A DNA stretch of 64,000 nucleotides from Streptococcus mitis NCTC 12261 (GTDB taxonomy: Bacteria; Bacillota; Bacilli; Lactobacillales; Streptococcaceae). The stretch's first letter is position 1. The number at the start of each line of letters is the position of its first letter. The translations under genes and the position numbers were made by a program. The stretch spans positions 859,501 through 923,500 of the forward strand of contig NZ_CP028414.1 of assembly GCF_000148585.2 (NCBI RefSeq), given 5' to 3'. Below are positions 56,332-64,000 of the stretch, piece after piece. Under the pieces are notes generated by a model that ran no database searches, was not told the DNA's origin, and was given only the letters and a program-made list of their open reading frames with translations.

Positions 56332-57321
56332 ATGAAATACATTATCAATCATTCAAACGACACTGCCTTTAATATTGCCTTGGAAGAATACGCCTTTAAA
56401 CACCTTTTGGATGAGGATCAAATTTTCCTACTTTGGATTAACAAGCCATCTATCATTGTTGGTCGTCACCAGAATACCATCGAAGAAATCAACCGTGATT
56501 ATGTTCGCGAAAATGGCATCGAGGTAGTTCGCCGTATCAGCGGTGGTGGAGCTGTTTACCACGATTTAAATAACCTCAACTACACGATCATCTCAAAAGA
56601 AGATGAAAACAAAGCTTTTGACTTCAAGAGTTTTTCAACTCCAGTTATCAATACTTTGGCTCAACTTGGGGTTAAAGCTGAGTTCACAGGCCGTAATGAC
56701 CTTGAGATTGATGGAAAGAAATTCTGTGGCAATGCTCAAGCCTATATCAACGGTCGTATCATGCACCATGGTTGCTTGCTCTTTGACGTTGATTTGTCAG
56801 TCCTAGCAAATGCCCTTAAGGTTTCAAAAGATAAATTTGAATCAAAAGGTGTGAAATCGGTTCGTGCTCGTGTAACCAATATTATCAATGAATTACCAGA
56901 AAAAATCACAGTCGAAGAATTCCGTGACTTACTCTTGGAATACATGAAAAAAGAGTATCCAGAGATGACAGAATACGTTTTTTCTGAGGAAGAACTAGCT
57001 GAAATTAACCGTATCAAAGATACTAAGTTTGGAACTTGGGACTGGAACTATGGTAAATCACCTGAATTTAACGTCCGTCGTGGAACAAAATTCACTAGTG
57101 GTAAGGTGGAAGTCTTTGCTAATGTTCTCGAATCAAAAATCCAAGACATCAAGATTTACGGTGACTTCTTTGGTATTGAAGATGTTGCTGCAGTAGAAGA
57201 TGTCCTTCGTGGGGTGAAATACGAACGCGAAGATGTCCTTAAGGCGTTAGAAACCATTGATATCACACGCTATTTCGCTGGTATTAGCCGTGAAGAAATC
57301 GCTGAAGCGGTAGTTGGATAA
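56332..57321 (+). CDS. lplA: Lipoate-protein ligase A
   Basis: Attaches lipoate to the lipoyl domain. 329 aa. Seen: VGRHQNTIEEIN, RRISGGGAVYHDLNNLNYT, KFCGNAQAYINGRIMHHGCLL and the C-terminal accessory domain with TKFGTWDWNYGKSPEF. Its position after lpdA fits modification of the E3-borne lipoyl domain. Confidence 0.96.
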   Translation: MKYIINHSNDTAFNIALEEYAFKHLLDEDQIFLLWINKPSIIVGRHQNTIEEINRDYVRENGIEVVRRISGGGAVYHDLNNLNYTIISKEDENKAFDFKSFSTPVINTLAQLGVKAEFTGRNDLEIDGKKFCGNAQAYINGRIMHHGCLLFDVDLSVLANALKVSKDKFESKGVKSVRARVTNIINELPEKITVEEFRDLLLEYMKKEYPEMTEYVFSEEELAEINRIKDTKFGTWDWNYGKSPEFNVRRGTKFTSGKVEVFANVLESKIQDIKIYGDFFGIEDVAAVEDVLRGVKYEREDVLKALETIDITRYFAGISREEIAEAVVG

Positions 57322-57324
57322 ATC

Positions 57325-57359
57325 AAAAAGAAGTTGGTTGTAGGACCAGCTTCTTTTTT
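57325..57359 (+). terminator. Terminator of PDH-lplA operon
   Basis: AAAGAAGTTGGT pairs with ACCAGCTTCTTT (one G-U pair), followed by TTTT. Confidence 0.8.
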
Positions 57360-57371
57360 AAAAACCATATA

Positions 57372-57393
57372 TTACATAATTTATTTTATGTAT
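57372..57393. repeat. 22-bp dyad, copy 2
   Basis: TTACATAA-N6-TTATGTAT, one base from perfect, in the short gap between the convergent lplA and xerS. Confidence 0.65.
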
Positions 57394-57394
57394 T

Positions 57395-58465
57395 TTATAA
57401 ACTGTCTAGAGCATTCTTTTGTTCATCATTAACGATATGGGTATAGAGGTCAGTGACTTGTGTGCTGGCATGTCCTAGCTGGTGACTGACCAAAACTTGC
57501 GATTTAGTGGCATCATAGAGCCTGGTTGCTAGGGTATGTCGTAGTTTATGGGGTGTTACACGGACTTTGAAGTCCTCAGAGTACTTAGCAACCATTTTCT
57601 CAACGCTGGAAGCATCGATACGATTAGGAACTCCTCTGTAGAGAGTCAAAAAAAGGGCTGTATCTGTTTTTTCCGTCTTATAGCGTTGATTTCGAATGGC
57701 CAAATAATTCTCTAAATAAGGCTTAGCAAAGGCAGCGACATTGACCGAGTCACGTTTACCCCCTTTTCGAGTGACATCAATAACCATCATTTTGAGATTG
57801 AGATCTCTTAGATCCAGATTAACAGCTTCAGATAAGCGGACACCAGACGCCAATAGAAGGGCAATAATGGCCAAATCACGTTCTTTATTTTTGTTGAATG
57901 ATGAGAGAGCGCGATTTGAAAGTTGTTGTGGATACTCTTGGTCAATATAAGTTAGGAAACCTTCTGTTTCATCACCTAAAAAGAGTTTTTGCTTGATGTT
58001 TTCAGCTCTGGCAGCAAGCGTTTCTTTCTTTTTTTTGGTTGAAACTTTTTTCATTACATTACGATAAAAATAAGGTTCCCCCTGATCGTTTTCAACCTCC
58101 TCGGTTAGATACTTATAAAGACTGGAAAGAGCTGACAAGGTTCGATTGATAGTTGTCTGTGAAACTCCTTGTTTGGTTGTATTAGCATTCAGCAAAGGAC
58201 GTTCACGTAAATAAAGGATAAAAGATTCCATGTCTTTCTTAGACATATTTTCCAAGACAGATAAAGGAATATCAGACATTTTATCAGCATTTGAAATGTC
58301 AGACTCTAAAACCCAGCTGAAAAATCGATCGTATTCCTTGAGATATTCGTACAAGGTTGTAAAACTGTAAGGTACAGCTAGCTTAGATTGATAGTATTCC
58401 AGAACATACCAGGGCATGATTTGTTTTAGTTTGTCTATTCGTTCCAGTAAAATCTCACGTTTCAT
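57395..58465 (-). CDS. xerS: XerS tyrosine recombinase
   Basis: Resolves chromosome dimers at dif. Streptococci and lactococci use this single recombinase in place of XerC/XerD. 356 aa: an N-terminal core-binding domain (about 15-155) and a catalytic domain with Arg in [36 protein letters not shown] and the catalytic Tyr in the last. Its target dif site lies 51 bases upstream. Confidence 0.96.
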   Translation of the reverse strand: MKREILLERIDKLKQIMPWYVLEYYQSKLAVPYSFTTLYEYLKEYDRFFSWVLESDISNADKMSDIPLSVLENMSKKDMESFILYLRERPLLNANTTKQGVSQTTINRTLSALSSLYKYLTEEVENDQGEPYFYRNVMKKVSTKKKKETLAARAENIKQKLFLGDETEGFLTYIDQEYPQQLSNRALSSFNKNKERDLAIIALLLASGVRLSEAVNLDLRDLNLKMMVIDVTRKGGKRDSVNVAAFAKPYLENYLAIRNQRYKTEKTDTALFLTLYRGVPNRIDASSVEKMVAKYSEDFKVRVTPHKLRHTLATRLYDATKSQVLVSHQLGHASTQVTDLYTHIVNDEQKNALDSL

Positions 58466-58515
58466 GTATTTTCTCCATAAATAAGTCTACTAGTAGTATA
58501 GCATAGACTTATTTA

Positions 58516-58548
58516 TTTTTCAAGAAAATTATAGTTTTTCAGAAAGAT
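58516..58548. other. dif site (difSL type)
   Basis: On the minus strand it reads ATCTTTCTGAAAAACTATAA then TTTTCTTGAAAAA, the layout of the streptococcal/lactococcal difSL site: two unequal XerS arms around a central region. It lies directly upstream of xerS, its usual place, and at the point where gene orientation switches. Confidence 0.85.
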
Positions 58549-58630
58549 GTCATAGAGTTTTTTTAAAAGTGATAAAAAAGACTTAAATCGTCCCAATTAC
58601 TAAAAAAATTTTTTTGAACAAAAATAGCTA

Positions 58631-58816
58631 AAAATGTACGTTATCAAAGTAAAAACTGAAATTTTTCAAATGTTCATTTTAGTTTAGTGAAAATGTACTT
58701 TATCTTGCCTTAAAATAAAGTACATTTCAATTATAAAGTACAATTTTTAGAGAGTGTACTTTACGTCTTAAACCCAGTTGTATCAAGGGCTTATCCACTG
58801 TTTAGGAAAAAGTACA
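58631..58816. repeat. Cluster of six GTAC-centred repeats beside dif
   Basis: GTAC-centred sites at 58636, 58695, 58720, 58738, 58756 and 58812. AAATGTACTTTAT (58691-58703) is exactly inverted at 58715-58727, and TAAAGTACA (58734-58742) is exactly inverted at 58755-58763. No gene is seen in the 396 bases between xerS and the next ORF. Confidence 0.7.
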
Positions 58817-58861
58817 AAATTTTCCAGTTTTTGCGTAAAATGGATTTAAATCTTTGCAGTT

Positions 58862-59056
58862 TCATTGTGAATCATTATCTAGTGCTTTTTCTAGTTTCCA
58901 AATACTAAACCAGAATGAAATAGTCAACAGAATAAGGAAAATAAAAAAGAGATTATCAGTAACGATACTTCTGTTCATTCTACTTAACTGAAGAGCTGTG
59001 TAAGGAGCTATGGGATACAAAATACATTGTATAATTGCTATTGTTTTCTTTTTCAT
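58862..59056 (-). CDS. Small two-segment membrane protein
   Basis: 64 aa beginning MKKKTIAIIQCILYPIAPY; hydrophobic segments at about 5-22 and 36-52, ending with a charged tail LEKALDNDSQ. No strong ribosome site right before the ATG (an AAGGAG lies about 40 bases upstream, separated by an inverted repeat). Function unknown; moderate doubt that it is expressed. Confidence 0.5.
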   Translation of the reverse strand: MKKKTIAIIQCILYPIAPYTALQLSRMNRSIVTDNLFFIFLILLTISFWFSIWKLEKALDNDSQ

Positions 59057-59066
59057 GATTTTAATC

Positions 59067-59091
59067 TTACTGTACAGATTTTATACAGTAA
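59067..59091. promoter_or_regulatory. Inverted repeat upstream of small membrane gene
   Basis: TTACTGTA-N9-TACAGTAA, perfect 8-bp arms, between an AAGGAG and the ATG on the minus strand; it overlaps a TATAAA. Could be an operator or a start-masking hairpin. Confidence 0.5.
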
Positions 59092-59191
59092 ACTCCTTTC
59101 TAGCTTTATGCATTATCAATTCTAACTTAATTATAGTCTTATTTTTCCAAAGCTCAATTATTTGTACGTGAAATATCTTATATGTAAAAAT

Positions 59192-59220
59192 AACCGATCT
59201 CATTGCTGAGAATCGGTTTT
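59192..59220. terminator. Terminator of the rbgA-rnhB-CLC operon
   Basis: AACCGATCTCA pairs with TGAGAATCGGTT (one bulge) across TTGC. The minus-strand product continues into TATTTTTAC. Confidence 0.7.
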
Positions 59221-59249
59221 CTAATATATTTAATTAAGAAGTTTATTTT

Positions 59250-59271
59250 TTACATAACATAAATTATGTAA
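59250..59271. repeat. 22-bp dyad, copy 3
   Basis: TTACATAA-N6-TTATGTAA, extended by flanking T and A to 11-bp arms, 6 bases beyond the CLC stop codon. Confidence 0.75.
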
Positions 59272-59277
59272 AAATCA

Positions 59278-60828
59278 CTACAACAACAAATCTTTGACTT
59301 TCCCAATTTCACTTTTTGGAATAACTAGGTGAATCATATCTCCGAGATACATTCTGGTTGAGCCGTTAACTGTTTGGCTCTTACCATTATGGACTTGTGT
59401 TGTGATGAGGACGTTGTGTGGTAGATTGAGTTCATGAACCTGTTTTCCAGCGATTTTGTCTGATACAGGAATTTCAATAAGTGTGACTTCTCCTTCATCT
59501 GACGCTTCTTCAGGTAGCATTTTTTCCAACATAGCCTCATAAACTGGCGCCCCCTTGAGTAGATCCATGATGATGTAGGCGACCAAGGTTACTAAACCAA
59601 GTGGCATGAGGTTGCGAATATCTCCTACCATCTCAGTTACGAGTATCATAGCAGTTAAGGGAGCCTTGGATATTGCTCCAAAATAGCCACTCATTCCTAG
59701 AATGACAAATATAGGGAATTGCTCTTGACTGACAAGTCCAAGATTGACACAAATAACACCAACTAGGGCACCAAGTAAGGAGCCAAGTGCCAAAATTGGT
59801 AGGAAAATTCCTCCTGGCAGGCCACTTCCATAGCTAATCATGCTCCAAACAAAGCGAATCAAAAAGTACGCTAATAGAACTTGAAAACTAAAATCTTGCT
59901 CAGTTAGGGAAAGAACCAGCTGATTTCCACCACCAAGGATTTGGGGTAAGAAGATTCCGACTGGTAGGATGAGAATAAAGGCAAAAATTGGGTAATAAGC
60001 TCTATCCAAATGGATTTTTTGACCAAGCCAATCATAAACACTACCAACATTAAGTACAGCTTTCTCATAGAGAAAACCAGATAGTCCAAGAAAAACTCCC
60101 ATAAGGAGGTAAATCCAATACTGATCCAGGGTCATGAGAGGAATGTTATCTGGCATATCCAGCACTGGCGTCAGACCAAATATGAGTAGGGAAACAAAGT
60201 TTGCTACGAGACTAGCTGCTAGAGTAGACACCCAGAAAAAGCGAGAAAAGTGATGATAGACTTCTTCTACGACAAAGAGAAGACCTGCAATTGGTGCATT
60301 AAAGGCTGCAGCTAGACCAGCGGCAGCTCCACTAGCAATCAAGGATCGTTCCTCTACTGGACTGGATTTGAGCCATTTGGCAATTCCTTTACCACCGACT
60401 GCTCCAAGTTGAATACTTGGCCCTTCTCGCCCCAGCATAAGACCGCTAGCAATAGCAAGAATTCCTAAAATATATTTTTTCCAAAGAACGCCCCACCAGT
60501 TGAGAGTCATGAGTCCCTTTAATTCGGCTTCGACTTGAGGAATTCCTGAGCCTTTGATGTCTTTTTCTGACCGAGTTAATTTCGCACTGAGCCAACAAAC
60601 TATTAAATAAAATAGACCAATGATAAAAAGATTGCGCACTAGATGCGCTTGATCTTGATAAAGTCCTTGTATCAGGTGGAAACCTTTTTCGATTAAGAAA
60701 CGAAAGGATCCAACGATAATTCCAACAACGAGACCAACAATGATTCCTCGTCCAACTTGGGATAATATGGTACTCGAGGCAAAGGCAAATTCTTTCTTGG
60801 AACTGAGTGTTTCTGACTGTTCCTCCAT
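59278..60828 (-). CDS. CLC-family chloride/proton antiporter with TrkA-C domain
   Basis: Membrane anion transporter. 516 aa: about ten to twelve membrane helices. The selectivity motifs are KGSGIPQVE, GREGPSIQLG with the gating Glu, and SGLPGGIFLP. A cytosolic TrkA-C (RCK-C) ligand-binding domain follows at about 440-516. The ATG at 60828 has GAAGGA 6 bases upstream; an ATG at 60834 abuts that site and was rejected. It follows rnhB by 16 bases. Confidence 0.92.
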   Translation of the reverse strand: MEEQSETLSSKKEFAFASSTILSQVGRGIIVGLVVGIIVGSFRFLIEKGFHLIQGLYQDQAHLVRNLFIIGLFYLIVCWLSAKLTRSEKDIKGSGIPQVEAELKGLMTLNWWGVLWKKYILGILAIASGLMLGREGPSIQLGAVGGKGIAKWLKSSPVEERSLIASGAAAGLAAAFNAPIAGLLFVVEEVYHHFSRFFWVSTLAASLVANFVSLLIFGLTPVLDMPDNIPLMTLDQYWIYLLMGVFLGLSGFLYEKAVLNVGSVYDWLGQKIHLDRAYYPIFAFILILPVGIFLPQILGGGNQLVLSLTEQDFSFQVLLAYFLIRFVWSMISYGSGLPGGIFLPILALGSLLGALVGVICVNLGLVSQEQFPIFVILGMSGYFGAISKAPLTAMILVTEMVGDIRNLMPLGLVTLVAYIIMDLLKGAPVYEAMLEKMLPEEASDEGEVTLIEIPVSDKIAGKQVHELNLPHNVLITTQVHNGKSQTVNGSTRMYLGDMIHLVIPKSEIGKVKDLLL

Positions 60829-60844
60829 AATCATTCCTTCTAAT

Positions 60845-61624
60845 TTAACTTTCTTTTTCTCCTAAAACCAGCGATTTAACGGGTTCAAAGCTGGTCCGAT
60901 GAATAGGGGTAACTCCTATTTTTTTCAGTCCTTCCAGGTGTTTAGCTGTTCCATATCCTGCATTAGCAGCGAAATCATAGCCGGGAAATTGCTGGTCAAA
61001 TTCCTTCATCAATTCATCACGTGTCACCTTGGCTACTATAGAAGCCGCGGCGATAGAGAGAGAGTTTGCATCTCCTTTGATGATAGATGTTTGTGAAATG
61101 GGTAAATCCAGCTTCATGGCATCTATCAAAAGGTGCTCAGGTTGAGGACTGAGCTGAGAGATTGCTTCCTGCATGGCCAGTTTGGTTGCTTCATAGATAT
61201 TGACTTGGTCGATGACCTGATTATCCATGATACCAATCCCGATTGATAAGGCTTGGTCCTGAACTGCTTGGAAAATCTCCAGATGTTTCTTTTTAGGAAT
61301 TTTCTTGCTGTCGTTGAGGCCTGTAATTTTACAATTTTTAGGTAAAATAACTGCTGCAGCGACTACAGGACCAGCAAGAGGACCACGACCAACCTCGTCA
61401 ACACCTGCTATCATGGTCAATCCTTGCTTATACAGTTCTTTTTCGTAGGAAAGCATGGATTTCAAACGAAGATCCTCATCCAATTCTGCCTGAATAGCTT
61501 TTTTACGCTTGCTGATTTCCTTTTGAATTCCAGAGCGATTATCCTTTTCAAGATCTAAAATAATAGGGCTATCAAGGTCCTTGACAGTAGCAAGGAGTTC
61601 TTTGATTTCTTTAATCGTCGCCAT
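60845..61624 (-). CDS. rnhB: Ribonuclease HII
   Basis: Removes ribonucleotides and RNA primers from DNA. 259 aa with an N-terminal extension typical of firmicutes. Catalytic acidic residues seen: Asp76 and Glu77 ([17 protein letters not shown]), Asp in LLIDAMKL and the later [14 protein letters not shown]. It overlaps the rbgA 3' end by 14 bases. Confidence 0.96.
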   Translation of the reverse strand: MATIKEIKELLATVKDLDSPIILDLEKDNRSGIQKEISKRKKAIQAELDEDLRLKSMLSYEKELYKQGLTMIAGVDEVGRGPLAGPVVAAAVILPKNCKITGLNDSKKIPKKKHLEIFQAVQDQALSIGIGIMDNQVIDQVNIYEATKLAMQEAISQLSPQPEHLLIDAMKLDLPISQTSIIKGDANSLSIAAASIVAKVTRDELMKEFDQQFPGYDFAANAGYGTAKHLEGLKKIGVTPIHRTSFEPVKSLVLGEKES

Positions 61625-62462
61625 CGAGGTCTTCCAATGTATCTAAGGTATAGTTACCGAGTTTGCCATCACGGACTTCCTTCACGAAGAGACTGTAGAA
61701 ACGGTCATAGTCGTCACGGAAACCGAGGGCACGGGTCATATCCATAATAATAACAGGCGCTTCTTCCTCAATTTTCATTTGTTTGAAGCGTTCAGCCAGC
61801 TTTTCTGGATAATGTTCTTTGAAATAATTGAGACCAAAAATGGTCACCTCGTCCATAGGAAGCAACTGGTCTTTGATAGCTCCAGTCAAAGCCAACTTAA
61901 GAGCTACAGTTTCATCCTCAAACTTAGGCCAAAGAATCCCCGGTGTATCTAGGATTTCAAGATCTTTATTGGTTTTAAGCCATTGTTGCCCCTTGGTAAC
62001 ACCAGGTTTATTGCCGACAACGGCAATTTTCTTACCAGCCAAGCGGTTCATGAGAGTTGATTTACCAGCATTTGGAATCCCAATAATCATGGTACGCAAG
62101 GTTTCAATCTGAATCCCACGTTCTTTCTGGCGAGCAATCTTATCAGCCATGAGCTTCTTGGCCGCATCTGTTACAACTTTTACAGTCACTTGCTCTTTGG
62201 AGTTGATAGCTAGCGTCTGAATTCCTTGTGATTCAAAATACTGGCGCCATTCCTTGGTCATTGCCGGGTCAGCCAAGTCTGCCTTATTTAAAATCAAGAG
62301 TTTTGGTTTATCACCAACAATCTTGGTCAACATAGGATTTTGACTAGATAGAGGTAAGCGTGCATCAACCAAAATCGTCACAAAATCAACAAATTTTAAA
62401 TTTTCCTGAACCTGTCGACGAGCTTTAGACATGTGACCAGGAAACCATTGAATAGTAGCCAT
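61611..62462 (-). CDS. rbgA: Ribosome biogenesis GTPase RbgA (YlqF)
   Basis: Circularly permuted GTPase for late 50S assembly. 283 aa from [17 protein letters not shown], with AAGGAG upstream; a longer frame from 62546 was rejected. Permuted motif order seen: NKADL (G4) first, then [14 protein letters not shown] (G1), PGVTKGQQW (G2) and DTPGILWP (G3). Confidence 0.97.
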   Translation of the reverse strand: MATIQWFPGHMSKARRQVQENLKFVDFVTILVDARLPLSSQNPMLTKIVGDKPKLLILNKADLADPAMTKEWRQYFESQGIQTLAINSKEQVTVKVVTDAAKKLMADKIARQKERGIQIETLRTMIIGIPNAGKSTLMNRLAGKKIAVVGNKPGVTKGQQWLKTNKDLEILDTPGILWPKFEDETVALKLALTGAIKDQLLPMDEVTIFGLNYFKEHYPEKLAERFKQMKIEEEAPVIIMDMTRALGFRDDYDRFYSLFVKEVRDGKLGNYTLDTLEDLDGDD

Positions 62463-62517
62463 AATATATCTCCTTCGGATTGAAAAAATTGTAAAAACGT
62501 TTTCTTTCTTATCCTCT

Positions 62518-62526
62518 ATTCTATCA
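62518..62526 (-). promoter_or_regulatory. Promoter of rbgA operon
   Basis: On the minus strand TGATAGAAT, an extended -10 element, about 55 bases before rbgA; an AAAACGTTTT cre-like core lies in the leader. Confidence 0.5.
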
Positions 62527-62650
62527 TAAATTAGTCTTTTTTGCATAAGCTTTTGTTTGTAATAGCTACTTTTTAAAGGAAGACTGATTTCAACCCCACT
62601 TAATTTATATATTAACTTTATATAAAATTCTAAGACTTATATATTTAGTT

Positions 62651-63829
62651 TTAGATGAGTATTCGAGATAAAAATGGGACTATGCAATTTGTTAGAATCC
62701 CTTCTATCCAGCATTCCTGTGCTGATGAGAGATGTTCTGCCTGGAGGCTTTCTTTTATAAAATCTCGAACTTGTTCTGGTGCGATTTCAAACTCAAAGGC
62801 TTTCATTTTATAGAAAAAGTCAATAAGATGATCTGACAGATATTCGGTTGAAAAGGGAACTTCTCCACTTTTTCGATATTCTAATAAGAGCCTAGAAAAT
62901 CGAGCTTTTTCTTCAGGAAGCTCACGAAAATAGGAATTGAGGAGCCAGGTCTGCTTCTGCTTTCTTTCAATTGGATCCTGACTAGCAATTCGTTGGTCTT
63001 TTTCCAGCTCTTTTTGGTATTGTTTGGCCTTGATAGCCCGTTCTGTTCTATTTTTACCAAAAAGTATTTTCTCCCACTTACGTTCTTCTTGAGTTAGGGT
63101 TTCTGTAAAGCCAAAGTAATCTTGATAAGCGCGCTCTGCTGGGCCCATGGCTAGGACCAGATTGTCTGCATATTGCTTGGCGATTTTATCTCTCTTTTTG
63201 CGCTCTTTCTCTGCTTGGATTCGGAGTTCTTGCTCGTAGTCAATTTTCTCCTTGCCTAGCTTGACAAGGTAGAGTTGGTCATCCGGTTTGCCAAGTAAAA
63301 AGGGTTTGATACACTTTTCAAGGACTTCTTCCATCCGAGCCTTCTTCTTAGGCTCTGCCTTGGTCCAACTTCCTCCCTGAAAGACTTCTAGGAAAAGCTG
63401 GTAGTCTCTCTCAGGCGCAAATTGATTGCCACGATTGGGTTTGAAAACACCTTTTTCCCAGAGCCATTTTAGAAGTCGCTCGTCAAAGTCACTTTTATTG
63501 ACCTTGATTTTTTCCTTTTTCTGAGCTTTTCTGGTTAGATTTTCAACCTTTCTTAGCAGTTTTTCTTCCTCTTCCAATTGCTGGTCAAGAGACAATCGAT
63601 GAAAATGACGAACGCAGTCGCTACCTATAGGAAATAGTCGTTGACCAGTCACTCCGTTAAAGAGTTCGTAGGCGTATTTGATGGCATTTCCACAGACACA
63701 ATTGCTACGGCCGATACCGTTAAAAATCAAGGAAACTTCATTCCATTCCTTGGTAGCTTGTTCCCAAGTATCAGCTTTTGAAGCCTGTAAAACCGCATCA
63801 TGCAGGGATTTTCTAACTGGAAGTGTCAT
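62651..63829 (-). CDS. Unknown protein with CxC zinc-type motif
   Basis: 392 aa, not recognised by name. Near the N-terminus, SNCVCGNAIKYAYEL followed about 25 residues later by IGSDCVRHF resembles a small zinc-binding module (CxCG ... GSxC) common in uncharacterised phage and firmicute proteins. The rest is Lys/Glu-rich and helical (about 75-120 and 195-300). It lies between rexA and rbgA, 17 bases after rexA, so may be co-transcribed with the rexA helicase-nuclease gene. Confidence 0.75.
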   Translation of the reverse strand: MTLPVRKSLHDAVLQASKADTWEQATKEWNEVSLIFNGIGRSNCVCGNAIKYAYELFNGVTGQRLFPIGSDCVRHFHRLSLDQQLEEEEKLLRKVENLTRKAQKKEKIKVNKSDFDERLLKWLWEKGVFKPNRGNQFAPERDYQLFLEVFQGGSWTKAEPKKKARMEEVLEKCIKPFLLGKPDDQLYLVKLGKEKIDYEQELRIQAEKERKKRDKIAKQYADNLVLAMGPAERAYQDYFGFTETLTQEERKWEKILFGKNRTERAIKAKQYQKELEKDQRIASQDPIERKQKQTWLLNSYFRELPEEKARFSRLLLEYRKSGEVPFSTEYLSDHLIDFFYKMKAFEFEIAPEQVRDFIKESLQAEHLSSAQECWIEGILTNCIVPFLSRILI

Positions 63830-63846
63830 GAGGTCTCCTTTCTAGA

Positions 63847-63999
63847 TTATACTTTTACAACTTGAACCTCGTCTTTACCGAGTAAAATCAAGTATTTGTC
63901 AATATTTTCAATCGAATAGGCTCGAGATAAAGCCTCTCCGTATAGGGCTAACTGACCACGATAACGGTCTATGAGTTGACTTGGTTCATCATAGCGGTC
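63847..63999 (-). CDS. rexA: RexA (AddA-type) helicase-nuclease, last 50 codons
   Basis: C-terminal end of the ATP-dependent exonuclease that processes double-strand breaks with RexB. The frame is open to the window edge and reads [18 protein letters not shown] and [16 protein letters not shown], stop. The Y(R)GQLALY pattern is the end of the PD-(D/E)XK nuclease domain (QLALY block). The 5' part is outside the window. Confidence 0.85.
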   Translation of the reverse strand, partial: DRYDEPSQLIDRYRGQLALYGEALSRAYSIENIDKYLILLGKDEVQVVKV

Positions 64000-64000
64000 T

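Noticed and set aside
59067..59091. LexA/SOS-type operator
   Set aside because: The dyad contains CTG...CAG, but the spacing does not fit a LexA box and streptococci of this group lack a classical LexA SOS regulon.

Overview
The window is a stretch of chromosome from a mitis-group Streptococcus (S. mitis / S. oralis / S. pneumoniae cluster). The evidence is near-pneumococcal protein sequences, the low-GC codon use, extended -10 (TGnTATAAT) promoters, a BOX element, and the pneumococcal-like order ldh-gyrA-srtA ... truB-udk-xseA-xseB-ispA-tlyA-argR-recN-lepA-PTS-lac-nrd-ptsHI ... ung-mutX-pyrC-pdh-lplA-xerS-rnhB-rbgA-rexA. GyrA has Gly at position 114, as in viridans streptococci, where pneumococcus normally has Ser. 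This points to S. mitis/oralis rather than S. pneumoniae itself.

Layout. 1-2.3 kb: 3' end of pyk, a possible decayed integrase tail, and ldh on the minus strand. 2.5-6.7 kb: gyrA, srtA and a formate/nitrite-type channel. 6.8-11.2 kb: an O-acetylhomoserine sulfhydrylase, a DUF2130 protein, and two tandem membrane/TPR-like paralogues with near-identical tails plus a stub. 11.3-21.0 kb: housekeeping genes (truB, udk, the xseA-xseB-ispA-tlyA-argR-recN-phosphatase operon, lepA). 21.2-33.8 kb: a large galactose/lactose block with a galactitol-type PTS, an aldose epimerase, lacABCD, lacT, lacFE, lacG and lacR. It carries LacR-like and CcpA sites and a LacT antiterminator site over a terminator. 33.9-37.6 kb: class Ib ribonucleotide reductase nrdHEF behind two NrdR boxes. 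37.9-39.9 kb: ptsH-ptsI. 40-41.1 kb: two small cytosolic genes. 41.2-44.9 kb: a dihydroxyacetone system (dhaQ-dhaS facing dhaKLM) with a DhaS-type operator. 45-46.6 kb: a BOX element and an unrecognised two-gene cassette. 46.7-51.2 kb: HAD phosphatase, ung, mutX, pyrC and a MATE transporter. 51.4-57.3 kb: a pyruvate dehydrogenase operon with the lipoyl domain on E3 rather than E2, plus lplA. 57.4-64 kb: xerS, the dif site, a cluster of GTAC-centred repeats, a small membrane protein, a CLC antiporter, rnhB, rbgA, an unknown zinc-motif protein and the tail of rexA.

Functional links. HPr and Enzyme I (ptsH, ptsI) energise three phosphate acceptors in the same window: the galactitol-type IIA, LacF and DhaM. 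Tagatose-6-phosphate pathway products and dihydroxyacetone feed glycolysis, which ends at pyk, ldh and the PDH complex. LplA supplies the lipoyl group that PDH needs.

The replication terminus is inside the window. The dif site lies near 58.53 kb beside xerS. Genes to its left are mostly on the plus strand and all genes to its right are on the minus strand, as expected for two converging replichores.

The least explained items are the 333-aa/65-aa cassette (45.4-46.6 kb), the GTAC repeat cluster beside dif, a 22-bp dyad TTACATAA-N6-TTATGTAA seen three times, the homogenised tandem paralogues at 9.6-11.2 kb, and the pyk-ldh junction.
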